From Sinanaerobacter sp. ZZT-01 (GTDB lineage: Bacteria; Bacillota; Clostridia; Peptostreptococcales; Anaerovoracaceae): 64,000 nt of DNA. A program made the translations under genes and the position numbers. Of this stretch, positions 1 to 8,083 are shown in pieces; the first letter of the stretch is position 1, and each line of letters opens with the position of its first letter. The notes beneath the pieces were generated by a model. That model saw nothing but the letters and a program-made list of their open reading frames with translations. It had not been told where the DNA came from and searched no databases. The stretch is taken from positions 1,984,001 through 2,048,000 of the forward strand of contig NZ_CP141728.1 of NCBI RefSeq assembly GCF_035621135.1. Reading direction: 5' to 3'.

Positions 1-32
1 GAGCCTGTTCTTTTTTATAATCTGGTGCTTTA

Positions 33-80
33 AAACTACTCTATATAATAGAAGCGTAATGTCTGAATATAGAGTAGTTT
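33..80. repeat. Perfect 13-bp inverted repeat
   Basis: Arms at 33-45 and 68-80 are exact reverse complements around a 22-nt loop. No run of T follows on the plus strand, so it is not a clear plus-strand terminator. It may end an upstream gene outside the window. The rest of 81-220 is AT-rich and I see no gene in it. Confidence 0.5.
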
Positions 81-225
81 AATGTATAAGAACTTAATAA
101 AAATCAAACTATAAAAGAATTAAGAGTAGACAAATATTATTTTATTTCTTTAAAATATAGATTGTCTTTATAAATATAATTTATGCAATAAATGTGAAAG
201 CGATTGGTGAGTAACCCATAAATAC

Positions 226-270
226 TTGACAAAGTAACAACTTGTAATGTATAATTAGGTTGTAACTTTG
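226..270 (+). promoter_or_regulatory. opuA promoter inside an inverted-repeat operator
   Basis: A -35 TTGACA (226-231) and a -10 TATAAT (250-255) are 18 bp apart. A 12-bp inverted repeat with one mismatch encloses the -10: CAAAGTAACAAC at 230-241 and GTTGTAACTTTG at 259-270. A dyad around a betaine-uptake promoter is what a GbsR-type choline/betaine repressor would need. That assignment is inference, since no such regulator lies in the window. Confidence 0.7.
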
Positions 271-346
271 TTGATTTTGGCTGTGATAATGTAATTAATA
301 TAATTATTTTGTTAAATTATAATTGGCAGATGAAAGGGGGAATAAT

Positions 347-1540
347 ATGTCCAAAATAGAAGTAAAAGGTTTATATAAAATCTTTGGATCAAATCCAAAG
401 AAAATATTGCGCTTAGTAGAAGAAGGAAAGCGTAAAGAAGAAATATTAAAAGCAACCGGTCATGGAGTTGGTGTAAATAATGCAAATTTTGAGGTTGAAG
501 AAGGTGAGATATTTGTAGTTATGGGACTGTCCGGCAGTGGTAAATCCACTTTGATTCGATGTTTAAACAGTCTAATTAAACCAACCTCAGGAGAAATATT
601 AATTGATGATGAAAATATTGTGGGATGCAGCAAAGAAAAACTCTTAAATGTGAGACGAAAAAAGATTTCAATGGTTTTTCAGAATTTTGCATTGTTGCCT
701 CATCGTAATATTGAAAGCAATGTTGCCTTTGGGCTAGAAATCCAAGGTGTTGGTATAGAAGAAAGAAAAAAGAGAGCATATGAAGCTATAAGCATGGTAG
801 GTTTAGAGGGGTATGAAGATCGTATGCCGTCTGAACTGAGCGGAGGTATGCAGCAAAGAGTCGGCTTGGCAAGAGCGTTAGCTATGGGGTCTGATGTTTT
901 GCTTATGGATGAGGCGTTTAGTGCACTTGATCCTTTAATAAGGAAAGAAATGCAGGATGAGCTCCTTATTTTGCAGAACAAAATGCATAAAACAATTATC
1001 TTTATTACGCATGATTTAGATGAAGCGTTAAAACTCGGAGACAGAATTGCAATCATGAAAGATGGTGTGATCGTTCAGATTGGTACACCCGAGGAAATTC
1101 TGACAAGCCCTGCGGACGGATATGTAAGAGAATTTGTTAAAGATGTTAATCGTGTAAAGGTCGTGACGGCTTCCACCATTATGAAGAAGCCTAGTCCTGT
1201 TGCTTTCGCAAAAGACGGGGCACGTTTAGCCGTGAGAAAAATGAAGGAAGCATCGATATCAAGTATCTTTGTGTTAGATAAAGAAGGACGTGTAAAAGGT
1301 CTGCTTACGATTGATGACGCCCTGGAATTATTAAAATCTGAAAATCAAGATATGGAAAGCGTTTTAAATAAAGACATTAAAACCGTTTCTCCTGATATGT
1401 CCATAGAGAACTTATTGCCTTTGGTTATTGATTCGAAATACCCTATTGTAGTGGTAGATGAAGAAGAAAAAATCATGGGAATTATAATGAAAGTATCTGT
1501 TTTGGCAGGCATTTACGGAGAGGAGGGGGAAAATGTATAG
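347..1540 (+). CDS. opuAA: Glycine betaine/proline ABC transporter ATP-binding protein OpuAA
   Basis: This is the cytoplasmic ATPase of an osmoprotectant importer. It shows Walker A GLSGSGKST (about residues 60-68), ABC signature LSGGMQQ (about 164), Walker B with DEAFSALD (about 188-195) and the switch histidine in ITHD. Two CBS domains follow (about 280-395), which in OpuA-type ATPases sense ionic strength. The ATG at 347 was chosen because AAAGGGGG lies 6 nt upstream; an in-frame TTG at 323 has no such site. Its 397 residues fit the family. It overlaps the permease gene by 8 nt and belongs to a three-gene operon. Confidence 0.95.
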   Translation: MSKIEVKGLYKIFGSNPKKILRLVEEGKRKEEILKATGHGVGVNNANFEVEEGEIFVVMGLSGSGKSTLIRCLNSLIKPTSGEILIDDENIVGCSKEKLLNVRRKKISMVFQNFALLPHRNIESNVAFGLEIQGVGIEERKKRAYEAISMVGLEGYEDRMPSELSGGMQQRVGLARALAMGSDVLLMDEAFSALDPLIRKEMQDELLILQNKMHKTIIFITHDLDEALKLGDRIAIMKDGVIVQIGTPEEILTSPADGYVREFVKDVNRVKVVTASTIMKKPSPVAFAKDGARLAVRKMKEASISSIFVLDKEGRVKGLLTIDDALELLKSENQDMESVLNKDIKTVSPDMSIENLLPLVIDSKYPIVVVDEEEKIMGIIMKVSVLAGIYGEEGENV

Positions 1541-2381
1541 ACTTCCTATTGGAGATTTTGTTGAACGTTTGACTGATTGGCTTACAGTAAACTGGGCTGT
1601 TTTTTTTGACGTGATAAAAGCAGTCTTACTTTTTATTATTACAGGTTTTGAGTTTGTTTTTACAATAATTCCTTTCTATGTAATGATTATTATAATCGCT
1701 TTGCTTGCTTGGAGATTAGCAAATAAAGGAGTGGCGATTTTTGCACTTGTAGGCTTACTTGTTATACAATCCATAGGTCTATGGACGGAGACTATGCAAA
1801 CTTTAGCATTAGTCATAACGTCAGCGTTAATTGCTTTAATTGTCGGAATACCTTTGGGAATTTGGATGTCGAGAAGGGAAGGGGCAAATAAAATTATTCG
1901 GCCTATTTTAGATTTTATGCAGACAATGCCTGCATTTGTATATCTAATACCGGCAGTGTACTTTTTTGACCTGGGATCGGTTCCGGGTGCTGTTGCAACA
2001 ATCATATTCGCCATGCCTCCTGCCGTACGATTGACCAACTTAGGTATACGTCAAGTTCCAAAAGACGTAATAGAAGCCTCGAAAGCCTTTGGCTCTACGG
2101 ATAAACAAATGTTGTTTAAGGTTCAAATTCCTTTGGCAATGCCTACCATCCTGGCAGGATTGAATCAAACCATTATGCTATCACTTTCAATGGTAGTTAT
2201 ATCTGCTATGATTGGTGCCAGTGGGTTGGGAATCTCTGTTTTAAAAGGGATTACGCAGCTAAAGGTTGGAGAAGGCTTTGAAGGAGGGCTAGCTGTAGTA
2301 ATACTTGCTATGATATTAGATCGAATTACTCAGGGTCTTGGACAATCACGCAACAAAAAGCCTGCAAAAGGAAATTTCTAA
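1533..2381 (+). CDS. opuAB: Glycine betaine ABC transporter permease OpuAB
   Basis: This 282-residue integral membrane permease has the same length as the Bacillus OpuAB family. About seven hydrophobic segments are visible. The binding-protein-dependent transport domain carries the EAA-type loop (EASKAFGS...VQIPLAMP) that docks on the ATPase. The N-terminal extension before the core (about residues 1-75) is typical of OpuAB/ProW proteins. The start ATG follows GGAGGGGG and overlaps the end of the ATPase gene, indicating coupled translation. Confidence 0.94.
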   Translation: MYRLPIGDFVERLTDWLTVNWAVFFDVIKAVLLFIITGFEFVFTIIPFYVMIIIIALLAWRLANKGVAIFALVGLLVIQSIGLWTETMQTLALVITSALIALIVGIPLGIWMSRREGANKIIRPILDFMQTMPAFVYLIPAVYFFDLGSVPGAVATIIFAMPPAVRLTNLGIRQVPKDVIEASKAFGSTDKQMLFKVQIPLAMPTILAGLNQTIMLSLSMVVISAMIGASGLGISVLKGITQLKVGEGFEGGLAVVILAMILDRITQGLGQSRNKKPAKGNF

Positions 2382-2469
2382 GGATCTGATAAGTAAAAAA
2401 CTTCAATAGCAACTAGCAGAAGTTTTCTTATTTATATTATTTTTGAAAGAGAGAGGAGCGAAAAGAGAA

Positions 2470-3357
2470 ATGAAGAAGTTATTAGTGATAATACTTATTG
2501 GGGTTTTAAGTTTAGGTATTTTTACCGGATGCGGTACGGATAGCGGAAGTGGTGACAATGGTGGAGACAGTGGCAATAAAACTGTTAAACTGGGTTATGT
2601 AAATTGGTCTGAGGGAATTGCAATGACAAATCTTGCAAAGGCAATTCTTGAAGATAAAATGGGGTATGAGGTTGACCTTACAATGACAGATGCAGCTCCA
2701 TTATTCACGTCATTAGCAAGTGGAAACACAGATGCCTTTTTAGATTCTTGGCTGCCAATAACACATGAAGATTATATGAAAAAATTCGGTGATAAGGTTG
2801 AAGATTTAGGTTATAATTTTGAAAATGCAAGAATTGGGTTAGCAGTACCTTCTTATGTAGATATTGATAGTATTGAAGAACTAAATAGCTTAAAAGCTGA
2901 ATTTGGCGGTAAAATAGTAGGTATTGACTCCGGTGCTGGCATCATGAATGCTACGGAAAAGGCGATTGAAGAGTATAAGTTAGATTATGAATTGATGCCA
3001 GGAAGCGGTCCAACCATGACAGCGGCTTTGAAAAAGGCGATAGATAACGAAGAGCCGATTATTGTTACCGGATGGGAGCCACATTGGATGTTTGCAAAAT
3101 GGGATCTTAAATTTTTAGATGATCCGAAGGGCGCATATGGAGAAGCAGAATACATCCATACAATTGCAAGAAAAGATCTATCCAAAGATATGCCTGAGGT
3201 GGCTAACTTCTTAACCAATTTCTTTATGAGCGGTGCAGAACTTGGCGATTTAATGGGTGAAATCGAAAATAACAGCGACAAAGATCCAGTTGAAATTGCA
3301 AGAGATTGGATGAATGCGCATGAAGACTTAGTGAATGGTTGGATTGAAGGGAAATAA
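2470..3357 (+). CDS. opuAC: Glycine betaine-binding lipoprotein OpuAC
   Basis: This is the extracytoplasmic substrate-binding lipoprotein of the importer. A lipoprotein signal peptide ends in the lipobox FTGC (about residues 19-22), so the mature protein is anchored through a diacylglyceryl cysteine. A Gly/Ser/Asp linker follows, then an OpuAC-type domain beginning VKLGYVNWSEG, with tryptophans typical of the aromatic betaine-binding cage. The ATG at 2470 is preceded by AGAGAGGAGCG; an in-frame TTG at 2443 is less likely. It lies 88 nt behind opuAB, and a terminator follows. Confidence 0.94.
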   Translation: MKKLLVIILIGVLSLGIFTGCGTDSGSGDNGGDSGNKTVKLGYVNWSEGIAMTNLAKAILEDKMGYEVDLTMTDAAPLFTSLASGNTDAFLDSWLPITHEDYMKKFGDKVEDLGYNFENARIGLAVPSYVDIDSIEELNSLKAEFGGKIVGIDSGAGIMNATEKAIEEYKLDYELMPGSGPTMTAALKKAIDNEEPIIVTGWEPHWMFAKWDLKFLDDPKGAYGEAEYIHTIARKDLSKDMPEVANFLTNFFMSGAELGDLMGEIENNSDKDPVEIARDWMNAHEDLVNGWIEGK

Positions 3358-3394
3358 TAGGAATCTTTAACTCTTAAAGAAAAAAATAATTTTT

Positions 3395-3427
3395 GGGAAA
3401 CATCTTAGTGGTGTTTCCTATTTTTTA
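3395..3427 (+). terminator. Terminator of the opuA operon
   Basis: The stem GGAAACA (3396-3402) pairs with TGTTTCC (3412-3418) and is followed by TATTTTTT, a short intrinsic terminator 38 nt after opuAC. Confidence 0.7.
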
Positions 3428-3430
3428 AGT

Positions 3431-3470
3431 AAAAATCCCACTTTCAGCAAATGGCTATAAGTGGGATTTT
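3431..3470 (-). terminator. Terminator of the XRE regulator gene
   Basis: A perfect 12-bp stem (AAAATCCCACTT at 3432-3443 with 3459-3470) ends in a T run when read on the minus strand, directly after the stop of the minus-strand regulator. It could also back up opuA termination. Confidence 0.8.
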
Positions 3471-3471
3471 C

Positions 3472-3798
3472 TTATTTGTTAACAGCTAAAATAAATGTTT
3501 TTAAAAAGTCTTCGGCATAAGGTAGATATTTTTGATCAAGATTGGAAAGCATTTCGTGAAATATAGTTAGATCATTTTTTTCTGCTTTTCCCAGCACAAT
3601 ATAGTCCGCCGAAGCACTTAATGCATTACATACTTTGTAAAGGGTTGCGGTTGACATGCCTCTCCTGCCTAGTTCAATTTGAGCAAGAAATTGTGGTGAT
3701 ACATCAATGCATTCGGCGAGCTTTTCACGACTTAATTTTAATTCTTCTCTTTTTACACGGATACGTGACCCGATTTGCATGTTTAAATCTTTTTTCAT
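3472..3798 (-). CDS. XRE-family helix-turn-helix regulator
   Basis: This 108-residue DNA-binding protein has a Cro/CI-type HTH across about residues 10-65 (IGSRIRVKREELKLSREKLA, then VSPQFLAQIELGRRGMS) and a short helical C-terminus without a recognised ligand domain. The start follows AGAGGTG on the minus strand. It is divergent from the diguanylate cyclase. Repeated AAGCT/AGCTT half-sites in the 250-nt gap, one overlapping its own -35, suggest autoregulation and perhaps control of the neighbour. The target is inferred from position. Confidence 0.88.
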   Translation of the reverse strand: MKKDLNMQIGSRIRVKREELKLSREKLAECIDVSPQFLAQIELGRRGMSTATLYKVCNALSASADYIVLGKAEKNDLTIFHEMLSNLDQKYLPYAEDFLKTFILAVNK

Positions 3799-3817
3799 CT
3801 CAGCACCTCTTTCACAT

Positions 3818-4000
3818 TATCGTATATGAAGCTTACAGCTTCAAAAACAAGCTATAAGATATTGATTTTATTAGACTAATAGCTTATACTAAGATTATTA
3901 ATATATACAAAAATAAATAAATAATGCGTTAATATAAAGATATAATGACTTTTTTTATATTTATAAGCTGAAAAAACAATTGAAACTCATAGCTTGTACT
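3818..4000. promoter_or_regulatory. Divergent control region with repeated AAGCT sites
   Basis: On the minus strand TTGAAG and GATAAT are spaced 17 bp just upstream of the XRE gene. The dyad GAAGCT-TAC-AGCTTC (3828-3842) covers its -35 and spacer. More AAGCT or AGCTT half-sites occur near 3849, 3880, 3963 and 3991. The repeated element is probably the operator of the XRE protein. Confidence 0.55.
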
Positions 4001-4045
4001 GTTTCGTAAAAACAGTTTTTTTATTGATTCAGAAAGGAGGGAGAT

Positions 4046-4903
4046 ATGAAAAGTCATAGGGGAGAGTTAATACAGATGAAAACAATAAGCAAGCTGTTTG
4101 ATTGTATCCGTTTAATTGATATTGAAAGTGAGACCCTCTATGCTGAATATCCTGCCCATCAGCAACACCATTCTATTCCTGCTTTTGATTACTCGGTACG
4201 GCAAGAGCTGTATCATAGGTGCTTGGCAGCCGACACAACTATGTATTGGGTGGAACAAGAGAGCCAAATTTTAATGCTGTTTTCTGTATCACCAGTTGAA
4301 ATTGATGAAAGAAGGTTAATTATGGAGTGTGCGGCCAATGTAACCGGAAAAATCAATATGAGCTATATGATGGGAAAAAGTAACATTTTATTGGAAAATG
4401 CCTATCAATTGTCCATTACGGATGAATTGACTGGCTTATATAATCGCAGATATATTAATCAAATGCTCCCAAATGTCATTAAAGACTGTGCAAAACAAAA
4501 TCTTCCGCTCTCTCTTCTATTTACCGATTTAGACTACTTTAAAAAAACAAATGATTCTTATGGTCATGTCGCAGGAGACTATCTTTTATATGAATTCTCA
4601 ACAGAATTAAAAAAAGAAATTCGTAAAAGCTCAGATTGGGCAGCTCGATATGGCGGCGATGAATTTTTGCTATGCCTTGTAGGAACGGAAAATCAGACCG
4701 CAAAGAAAAGAGCAGAGGAAATCCGAAGCATTATTGAAAGTAAGGTATTTCGGTATCATAGTCACGAAATAAAAACAACTTGTAGTTTTGGGGTTTTTAC
4801 CATCAACAAATTTGACCCAATGCCGACGTGCGATTCGATTTTTCGTGAAATTGACAAGAAATTATACGAAGCAAAACGAGAAGGGAGAAATACGATTCGA
4901 TAA
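4046..4903 (+). CDS. Diguanylate cyclase (GGDEF domain)
   Basis: This predicted cytoplasmic enzyme makes cyclic di-GMP from two GTP. The N-terminal 110 residues match no domain I recognise and have no membrane segment. The GGDEF domain spans about 122-285, with DELTGLYNRR (126-135), the metal-binding LFTDLDYFK and an intact catalytic GGDEF at 203-207. The inhibitory RxxD site is not exact (KSSD occupies that region), so product inhibition may be weak. The ATG at 4046 follows AAAGGAGGGAG. It is transcribed away from the XRE regulator, which may control it. Confidence 0.92.
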   Translation: MKSHRGELIQMKTISKLFDCIRLIDIESETLYAEYPAHQQHHSIPAFDYSVRQELYHRCLAADTTMYWVEQESQILMLFSVSPVEIDERRLIMECAANVTGKINMSYMMGKSNILLENAYQLSITDELTGLYNRRYINQMLPNVIKDCAKQNLPLSLLFTDLDYFKKTNDSYGHVAGDYLLYEFSTELKKEIRKSSDWAARYGGDEFLLCLVGTENQTAKKRAEEIRSIIESKVFRYHSHEIKTTCSFGVFTINKFDPMPTCDSIFREIDKKLYEAKREGRNTIR

Positions 4904-4981
4904 AGATAATATTGGATGCTAAATAGGAAATAACGTTTAAGATAATGGGAGAATTATTTCTAAACATTTGACTTAGATTTA

Positions 4982-5016
4982 AACAGGGGAGCGTAAAACG
5001 CATCCCCTGTTCTTGT
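4982..5016 (+). terminator. Terminator after the diguanylate cyclase gene
   Basis: AACAGGGGA (4982-4990) pairs with TCCCCTGTT (5003-5011), extended by GCG/CGC. The T run is short. The AT-rich gap from 5017 to 5274 shows no gene. Confidence 0.6.
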
Positions 5017-5274
5017 AAATGGAAGGATGGTTAGGATTTCCATCTACAAGATTATTATAAAATATAAGATACAAATTAAGATACAAGAAAATTATGGTAA
5101 AAAAATTTACAGTAATTAACATATTATAAAATCTTGAAAATAATAATATATTAGTTAGAAATATAAAGCTTACTTTTTCCCTCCTATATTTTTCTAACAT
5201 AGTTTATTTTTAAACGATCATACCACCCTAAATTAATTTTTTTATTCGTTTCATTTCATCTTTATGTAGGAACG

Positions 5275-5303
5275 TTGACAGGTATATAAAAATTTATTAT
5301 GCT
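5275..5303 (+). promoter_or_regulatory. Promoter of the Nudix gene
   Basis: TTGACA (5275-5280) and TATGCT (5298-5303) are exactly 17 bp apart. The ATG at 5299 falls inside the -10, which rules it out as the start and supports 5326. Confidence 0.75.
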
Positions 5304-5325
5304 GAAACTACTGATGGAGGTAACT

Positions 5326-5799
5326 ATGTCTGAACGAAAGAATAGATCAGAGAAGCAAGAAGTGAAAGATACAAGTAAAGAGAAAAAATTGGAAGTAGTT
5401 GCAGGAATTTTGCTGTGTGACAATAAAATATTATGCGCACAAAGGCCAAAAGGAAAATATGATTATATTTCATATAAATTTGAATTTCCAGGTGGAAAGG
5501 TAGAAGCGGGAGAAACTGCGAAAGAAGCATTATGCAGAGAGCTCATGGAAGAGTTAGCGGTATCTGTTCGTGAAGAAAAACTTAAACTTTATGATACGGT
5601 AAAGCATAGATATCCTGATTTTGAAGTGACAATATATTGTTTTCTCTGTCCTGTCAAATGCATAGATATACAATTAATGGAGCACGAGAGCGCAGTATGG
5701 GTAAATAGACATGAATTGGGTCAATTGGATTGGGTTGAAGCAGATTTGCCGGTCATTTCCAAACTAATGGAGGATGCTTCTATTTTTGAAGGACTCTGA
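5326..5799 (+). CDS. Nudix hydrolase, MutT-like (8-oxo-dGTP diphosphatase type)
   Basis: This 157-residue cytosolic pyrophosphohydrolase probably sanitises oxidised nucleotides. After a charged N-terminus (about 25 residues) comes VVAGILLCDNKILCAQRP, a strand typical of MutT/CTP pyrophosphohydrolase proteins. The Nudix box starts at GGKVEAGE and runs through RELMEEL; the usual glycine after the EE pair is alanine. Substrate choice within the superfamily cannot be settled from sequence. The start at 5326 has GGAGG 5 nt upstream and a promoter just before it. Confidence 0.85.
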   Translation: MSERKNRSEKQEVKDTSKEKKLEVVAGILLCDNKILCAQRPKGKYDYISYKFEFPGGKVEAGETAKEALCRELMEELAVSVREEKLKLYDTVKHRYPDFEVTIYCFLCPVKCIDIQLMEHESAVWVNRHELGQLDWVEADLPVISKLMEDASIFEGL

Positions 5800-5864
5800 G
5801 GTTGTACGCAAAGAGAGTATATGAATTTGCTTATTGAAAGAGTGCTGGTAAATACCAGAGAAAG

Positions 5865-5905
5865 AAACATAGCCCCTGAAGTTAGTTTAGAGGCTATGTT
5901 TTATT
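5865..5905 (+). terminator. Terminator after the Nudix gene
   Basis: AAACATAGCC (5865-5874) and GGCTATGTTT (5892-5901) form a 10-bp stem ending in a short T run, in the gap before the convergent ABC-F gene. Confidence 0.65.
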
Positions 5906-5935
5906 ATAGTATCATCGAGGATGTTTTCTCGCAGT

Positions 5936-7426
5936 TCATAGATGCGAATCAAGCGGAACTGTTTCGGTGGCTATTTTTTTGCAAAATGCTGCGTCATGTT
6001 CGACGAAAAGCAGAGTTGGCTGATATTGTAAAAGCAATTCTTCAATTTGTATCCGTGATAGGACATCAATATAATTCAGCGGCTCATCCCATACATATAA
6101 GTGAGCCTGTTCGCTTAAGCTCTTTGCAATCAAAACCTTTTTCTTTTGTCCGGCACTGAAGTCAGAAATATCCTTCTCATACTGAATGCGTTCAAGGCCC
6201 AGTTTGTGGAGAAGTGTTTTAAACAGGCTTTCATCAATCTGATGAAGCTTCGCAAAACCTGATAAATTACCGTGTAAATGTGAGGTATCCTGTGAGATAT
6301 AGGATATTTTAAGATTGGAGGCTTTCATAAGGTTTCCTTTATAGCTCATCTCATCACCCAGAATCAGCTTTACAATACTGGATTTTCCTGAACCGTTTTT
6401 GCCGTTTAGGCAAATGCGGTCTCCTTGACAAATCTGGAAATTCAAGTCTTTGAAGATTGACTTTTCTCCATAGAAAATTTCGATATTTTCCAGAGCAAGC
6501 AGCCTGTTTGAATGGTGAGCAAGGAGAGACAATTTAAGAGAGTCAGCTGCTTCTATATTTTTGAGAAGCTTCGATTTTTCTAAAATAGCAGACTGCTGCC
6601 GATCCTCAATTGCGATAGAACGCTTCATCATTTTAGCGGCCTGGTGACCAATATAGCCTTTATCTGGTTTGAGCCCTGAAACTTTGGTTCCATTCTTTGT
6701 TTTCTCTATCTTATGTGACCATTCAGAGGTGCGTTTTGCAGCTTTGGAAAGCCGCTTGATTTCATTTTTTAATTTTTTATTTTGTGACAGCTCCAACTGG
6801 TCCTGTGCCTGCTTATTTTCATACCAAGATGAAAAATTTCCTTTCTGAACCTCAATATCTGCTTTATTAATCGAAAGGACATGATCGATGCATGCATCAA
6901 GAAAGGTTCGGTCATGTGACACCAAAATAAAGCCATTTTTTCTTTTTAAATAGTGAGCGATAAGCTTTCTGCCTGATCGGTCAAGATGATTTGTTGGTTC
7001 GTCAATGAGTAAAAAACAATTTTCTTTTAAGAAAAGAGCTGCAAGCAGGACTTTTGTGCGTTCACCATTGCTAAGCGTATAAAAAGGCCGATACAGCACC
7101 TCTTCATCGACTTGCAGCAAGTTAAGCTCACGGGAGAGGTGCCAATGCTCAAACCCAAAATGAATTTGCTCGATTACATCAATGGTCAGTAAGGTCTCAT
7201 CCGGTATGTGATAAGGGAAATATTCAAAGCTCACATTTGCAGAAATATTTCCGCTGTATTCATAGTTTCTTAAGAGAAGATTTAAAAATGTTGTTTTGCC
7301 TCTTCCGTTTCTTCCGATAAAGCCAAGTTTCCAATCCGTGTCAATTTGAAAGGAAACTTGATTAAAAATCGTATCGTAGCTGCCGTCATAGGCAAAAGTT
7401 AAATTTGAAATATTGATTAATGACAT
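5936..7426 (-). CDS. ABC-F ribosomal protection protein, Lsa-like
   Basis: This 496-residue soluble protein has two ABC domains and no membrane segments, the layout of ABC-F factors that displace antibiotics from the ribosome. Walker A sites are GRNGRGKTT (38-46) and GKNGSGKSS (342-350). Signatures are LSNGERTK (118-125) and FSAGQKKK (423-430). Walker B regions are IDEPTNHLD and WDEPLNYID. A long basic, helical interdomain linker (about 200-300) is the antibiotic-resistance-domain position. The N-terminus strongly resembles the Lsa/CplR group, which confers lincosamide, pleuromutilin and streptogramin A resistance; the drug range is inference. The ATG at 7426 follows AAAGGAGG. A long attenuator leader lies upstream. 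Confidence 0.88.
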   Translation of the reverse strand: MSLINISNLTFAYDGSYDTIFNQVSFQIDTDWKLGFIGRNGRGKTTFLNLLLRNYEYSGNISANVSFEYFPYHIPDETLLTIDVIEQIHFGFEHWHLSRELNLLQVDEEVLYRPFYTLSNGERTKVLLAALFLKENCFLLIDEPTNHLDRSGRKLIAHYLKRKNGFILVSHDRTFLDACIDHVLSINKADIEVQKGNFSSWYENKQAQDQLELSQNKKLKNEIKRLSKAAKRTSEWSHKIEKTKNGTKVSGLKPDKGYIGHQAAKMMKRSIAIEDRQQSAILEKSKLLKNIEAADSLKLSLLAHHSNRLLALENIEIFYGEKSIFKDLNFQICQGDRICLNGKNGSGKSSIVKLILGDEMSYKGNLMKASNLKISYISQDTSHLHGNLSGFAKLHQIDESLFKTLLHKLGLERIQYEKDISDFSAGQKKKVLIAKSLSEQAHLYVWDEPLNYIDVLSRIQIEELLLQYQPTLLFVEHDAAFCKKIATETVPLDSHL

Positions 7427-7445
7427 GGTATCTACCTCCTTTGTA

Positions 7446-7480
7446 AACAAAAAGCTGCAAGAAAGTCAATTCTTGCAGCT
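7446..7480 (-). terminator. Strong attenuator hairpin just before the ABC-F gene
   Basis: A perfect 11-bp stem (7453-7463 with 7470-7480, AGCTGCAAGAA/TTCTTGCAGCT) is followed by TTTTTG on the minus strand. It ends about 20 nt before the ABC-F start, so it would stop transcription before the gene unless melted. Upstream GCAAGAAAGT (minus strand, plus coordinates 7546-7555) is complementary to its distal arm and could act as an antiterminator. Confidence 0.75.
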
Positions 7481-7564
7481 CGAAAACAAAGAACAGCACA
7501 ACCGAATAGGTAGCTATTGTCCATTTAAAGAGAGAAAATGATGTAACTTTCTTGCATCGCATAA

Positions 7565-7584
7565 CAAAAAGGCGGTAAACCGCA
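7565..7584 (-). terminator. First attenuator hairpin in the ABC-F leader
   Basis: GCGGT-TT-ACCGC (7572-7583) followed by CTTTTTG on the minus strand forms a compact terminator, about 30 nt after the leader ORF stop. Confidence 0.6.
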
Positions 7585-7610
7585 GGTTCTTCCTATTATG
7601 CTGAAAAAAT

Positions 7611-7631
7611 TTAGCAAGAAAAATTACGCAT
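7611..7631 (-). CDS. Leader peptide MRNFSC upstream of the ABC-F gene
   Basis: A six-codon ORF (Met-Arg-Asn-Phe-Ser-Cys-stop) begins at 7631 on the minus strand, 8 nt after AGGAG. It opens a leader of roughly 245 nt holding two terminator hairpins, the classic layout of ribosome-stalling attenuators for ABC-F resistance genes. Its last codons contain TTTCTTGC, complementary to the putative antiterminator strand at 7546-7555. A stalled ribosome would mask it. That role is inference; the ORF, ribosome site and hairpins are read directly. Confidence 0.55.
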   Translation of the reverse strand: MRNFSC

Positions 7632-7677
7632 CTTCACATCTCCTATCTTTTTTTATTTATTATTTAGTATCTTTTAC

Positions 7678-7707
7678 AGTATACACATATCTTTATTCAA
7701 AAATCAA
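7678..7707 (-). promoter_or_regulatory. Promoter of the ABC-F leader transcript
   Basis: On the minus strand TTGATT (7707-7702) and TATACT (7683-7678) are 18 bp apart. Transcription would begin near 7671, about 245 nt before the ABC-F start codon. Confidence 0.6.
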
Positions 7708-7842
7708 TAACTTTTCTACTTTATTTTAGTTTAACCTTTTGTTGTTTTTTGCGTTATCTCCCAATGATGATTTAATAAATGTCCATACTTTTAATAATAG
7801 TCCATTTTATGATAAGGATTCCCTAGTGTATTATGATATTTG

Positions 7843-7858
7843 GTTAGCGTAAACTAAC
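7843..7858. promoter_or_regulatory. Dyad before the iron-permease fragment
   Basis: GTTAG-CGTAAA-CTAAC is a 5-6-5 dyad about 50 nt upstream of the FecCD fragment. It resembles the TTAG...CTAA layout of DtxR/IdeR iron-repressor sites. The resemblance is by eye only. Confidence 0.35.
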
Positions 7859-7906
7859 TAAAAAAGAGGAAGCTTGATAAAAATATAGGATTCCTTGGGA
7901 GGAAAT

Positions 7907-8083
7907 ATGAACAAGCAAAAACAATTAGATAAGTACAAGTTGAAATTTAGATGGATTCTTTTTGTTTTAATCTGTGGTGTCTTGGTGTCCTTTGTTCTCA
8001 CCATGTGTTTTGGTGCGGTGAAGATAAGTCCTGTGAACTCATATCAGATATTATTAGAAAAAGCATTTTTTGATGAAAGATAG
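7907..8083 (+). pseudogene. Truncated FecCD-type iron-siderophore permease, N-terminus only
   Basis: Only 58 codons remain. They start MNKQKQLDKYKLKFRW and include one membrane helix (ILFVLICGVLVSFVLTMCFG), followed by the AVKISP stretch seen at the start of FecCD permeases, which normally run to about 330 residues. The start ATG at 7907 has GGGAGGAAAT upstream. After about residue 54 the frame runs into unrelated DNA and stops. An iron-box-like dyad upstream fits the original function. No cognate ATPase or binding protein is nearby, so this looks like the left edge of a deletion. Confidence 0.65.

Noticed and set aside
5821..6159. A 112-codon plus-strand frame between the Nudix and ABC-F genes
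   Set aside because: Most of it is antisense to the 3' end of the ABC-F gene, it includes the Nudix terminator, and it has no ribosome site.
7430..7524. A 24-codon second leader ORF (minus strand, from 7524) running through the strong attenuator
   Set aside because: No ribosome site precedes it. It probably reflects chance openness of the hairpin, although translation there would melt the terminator.
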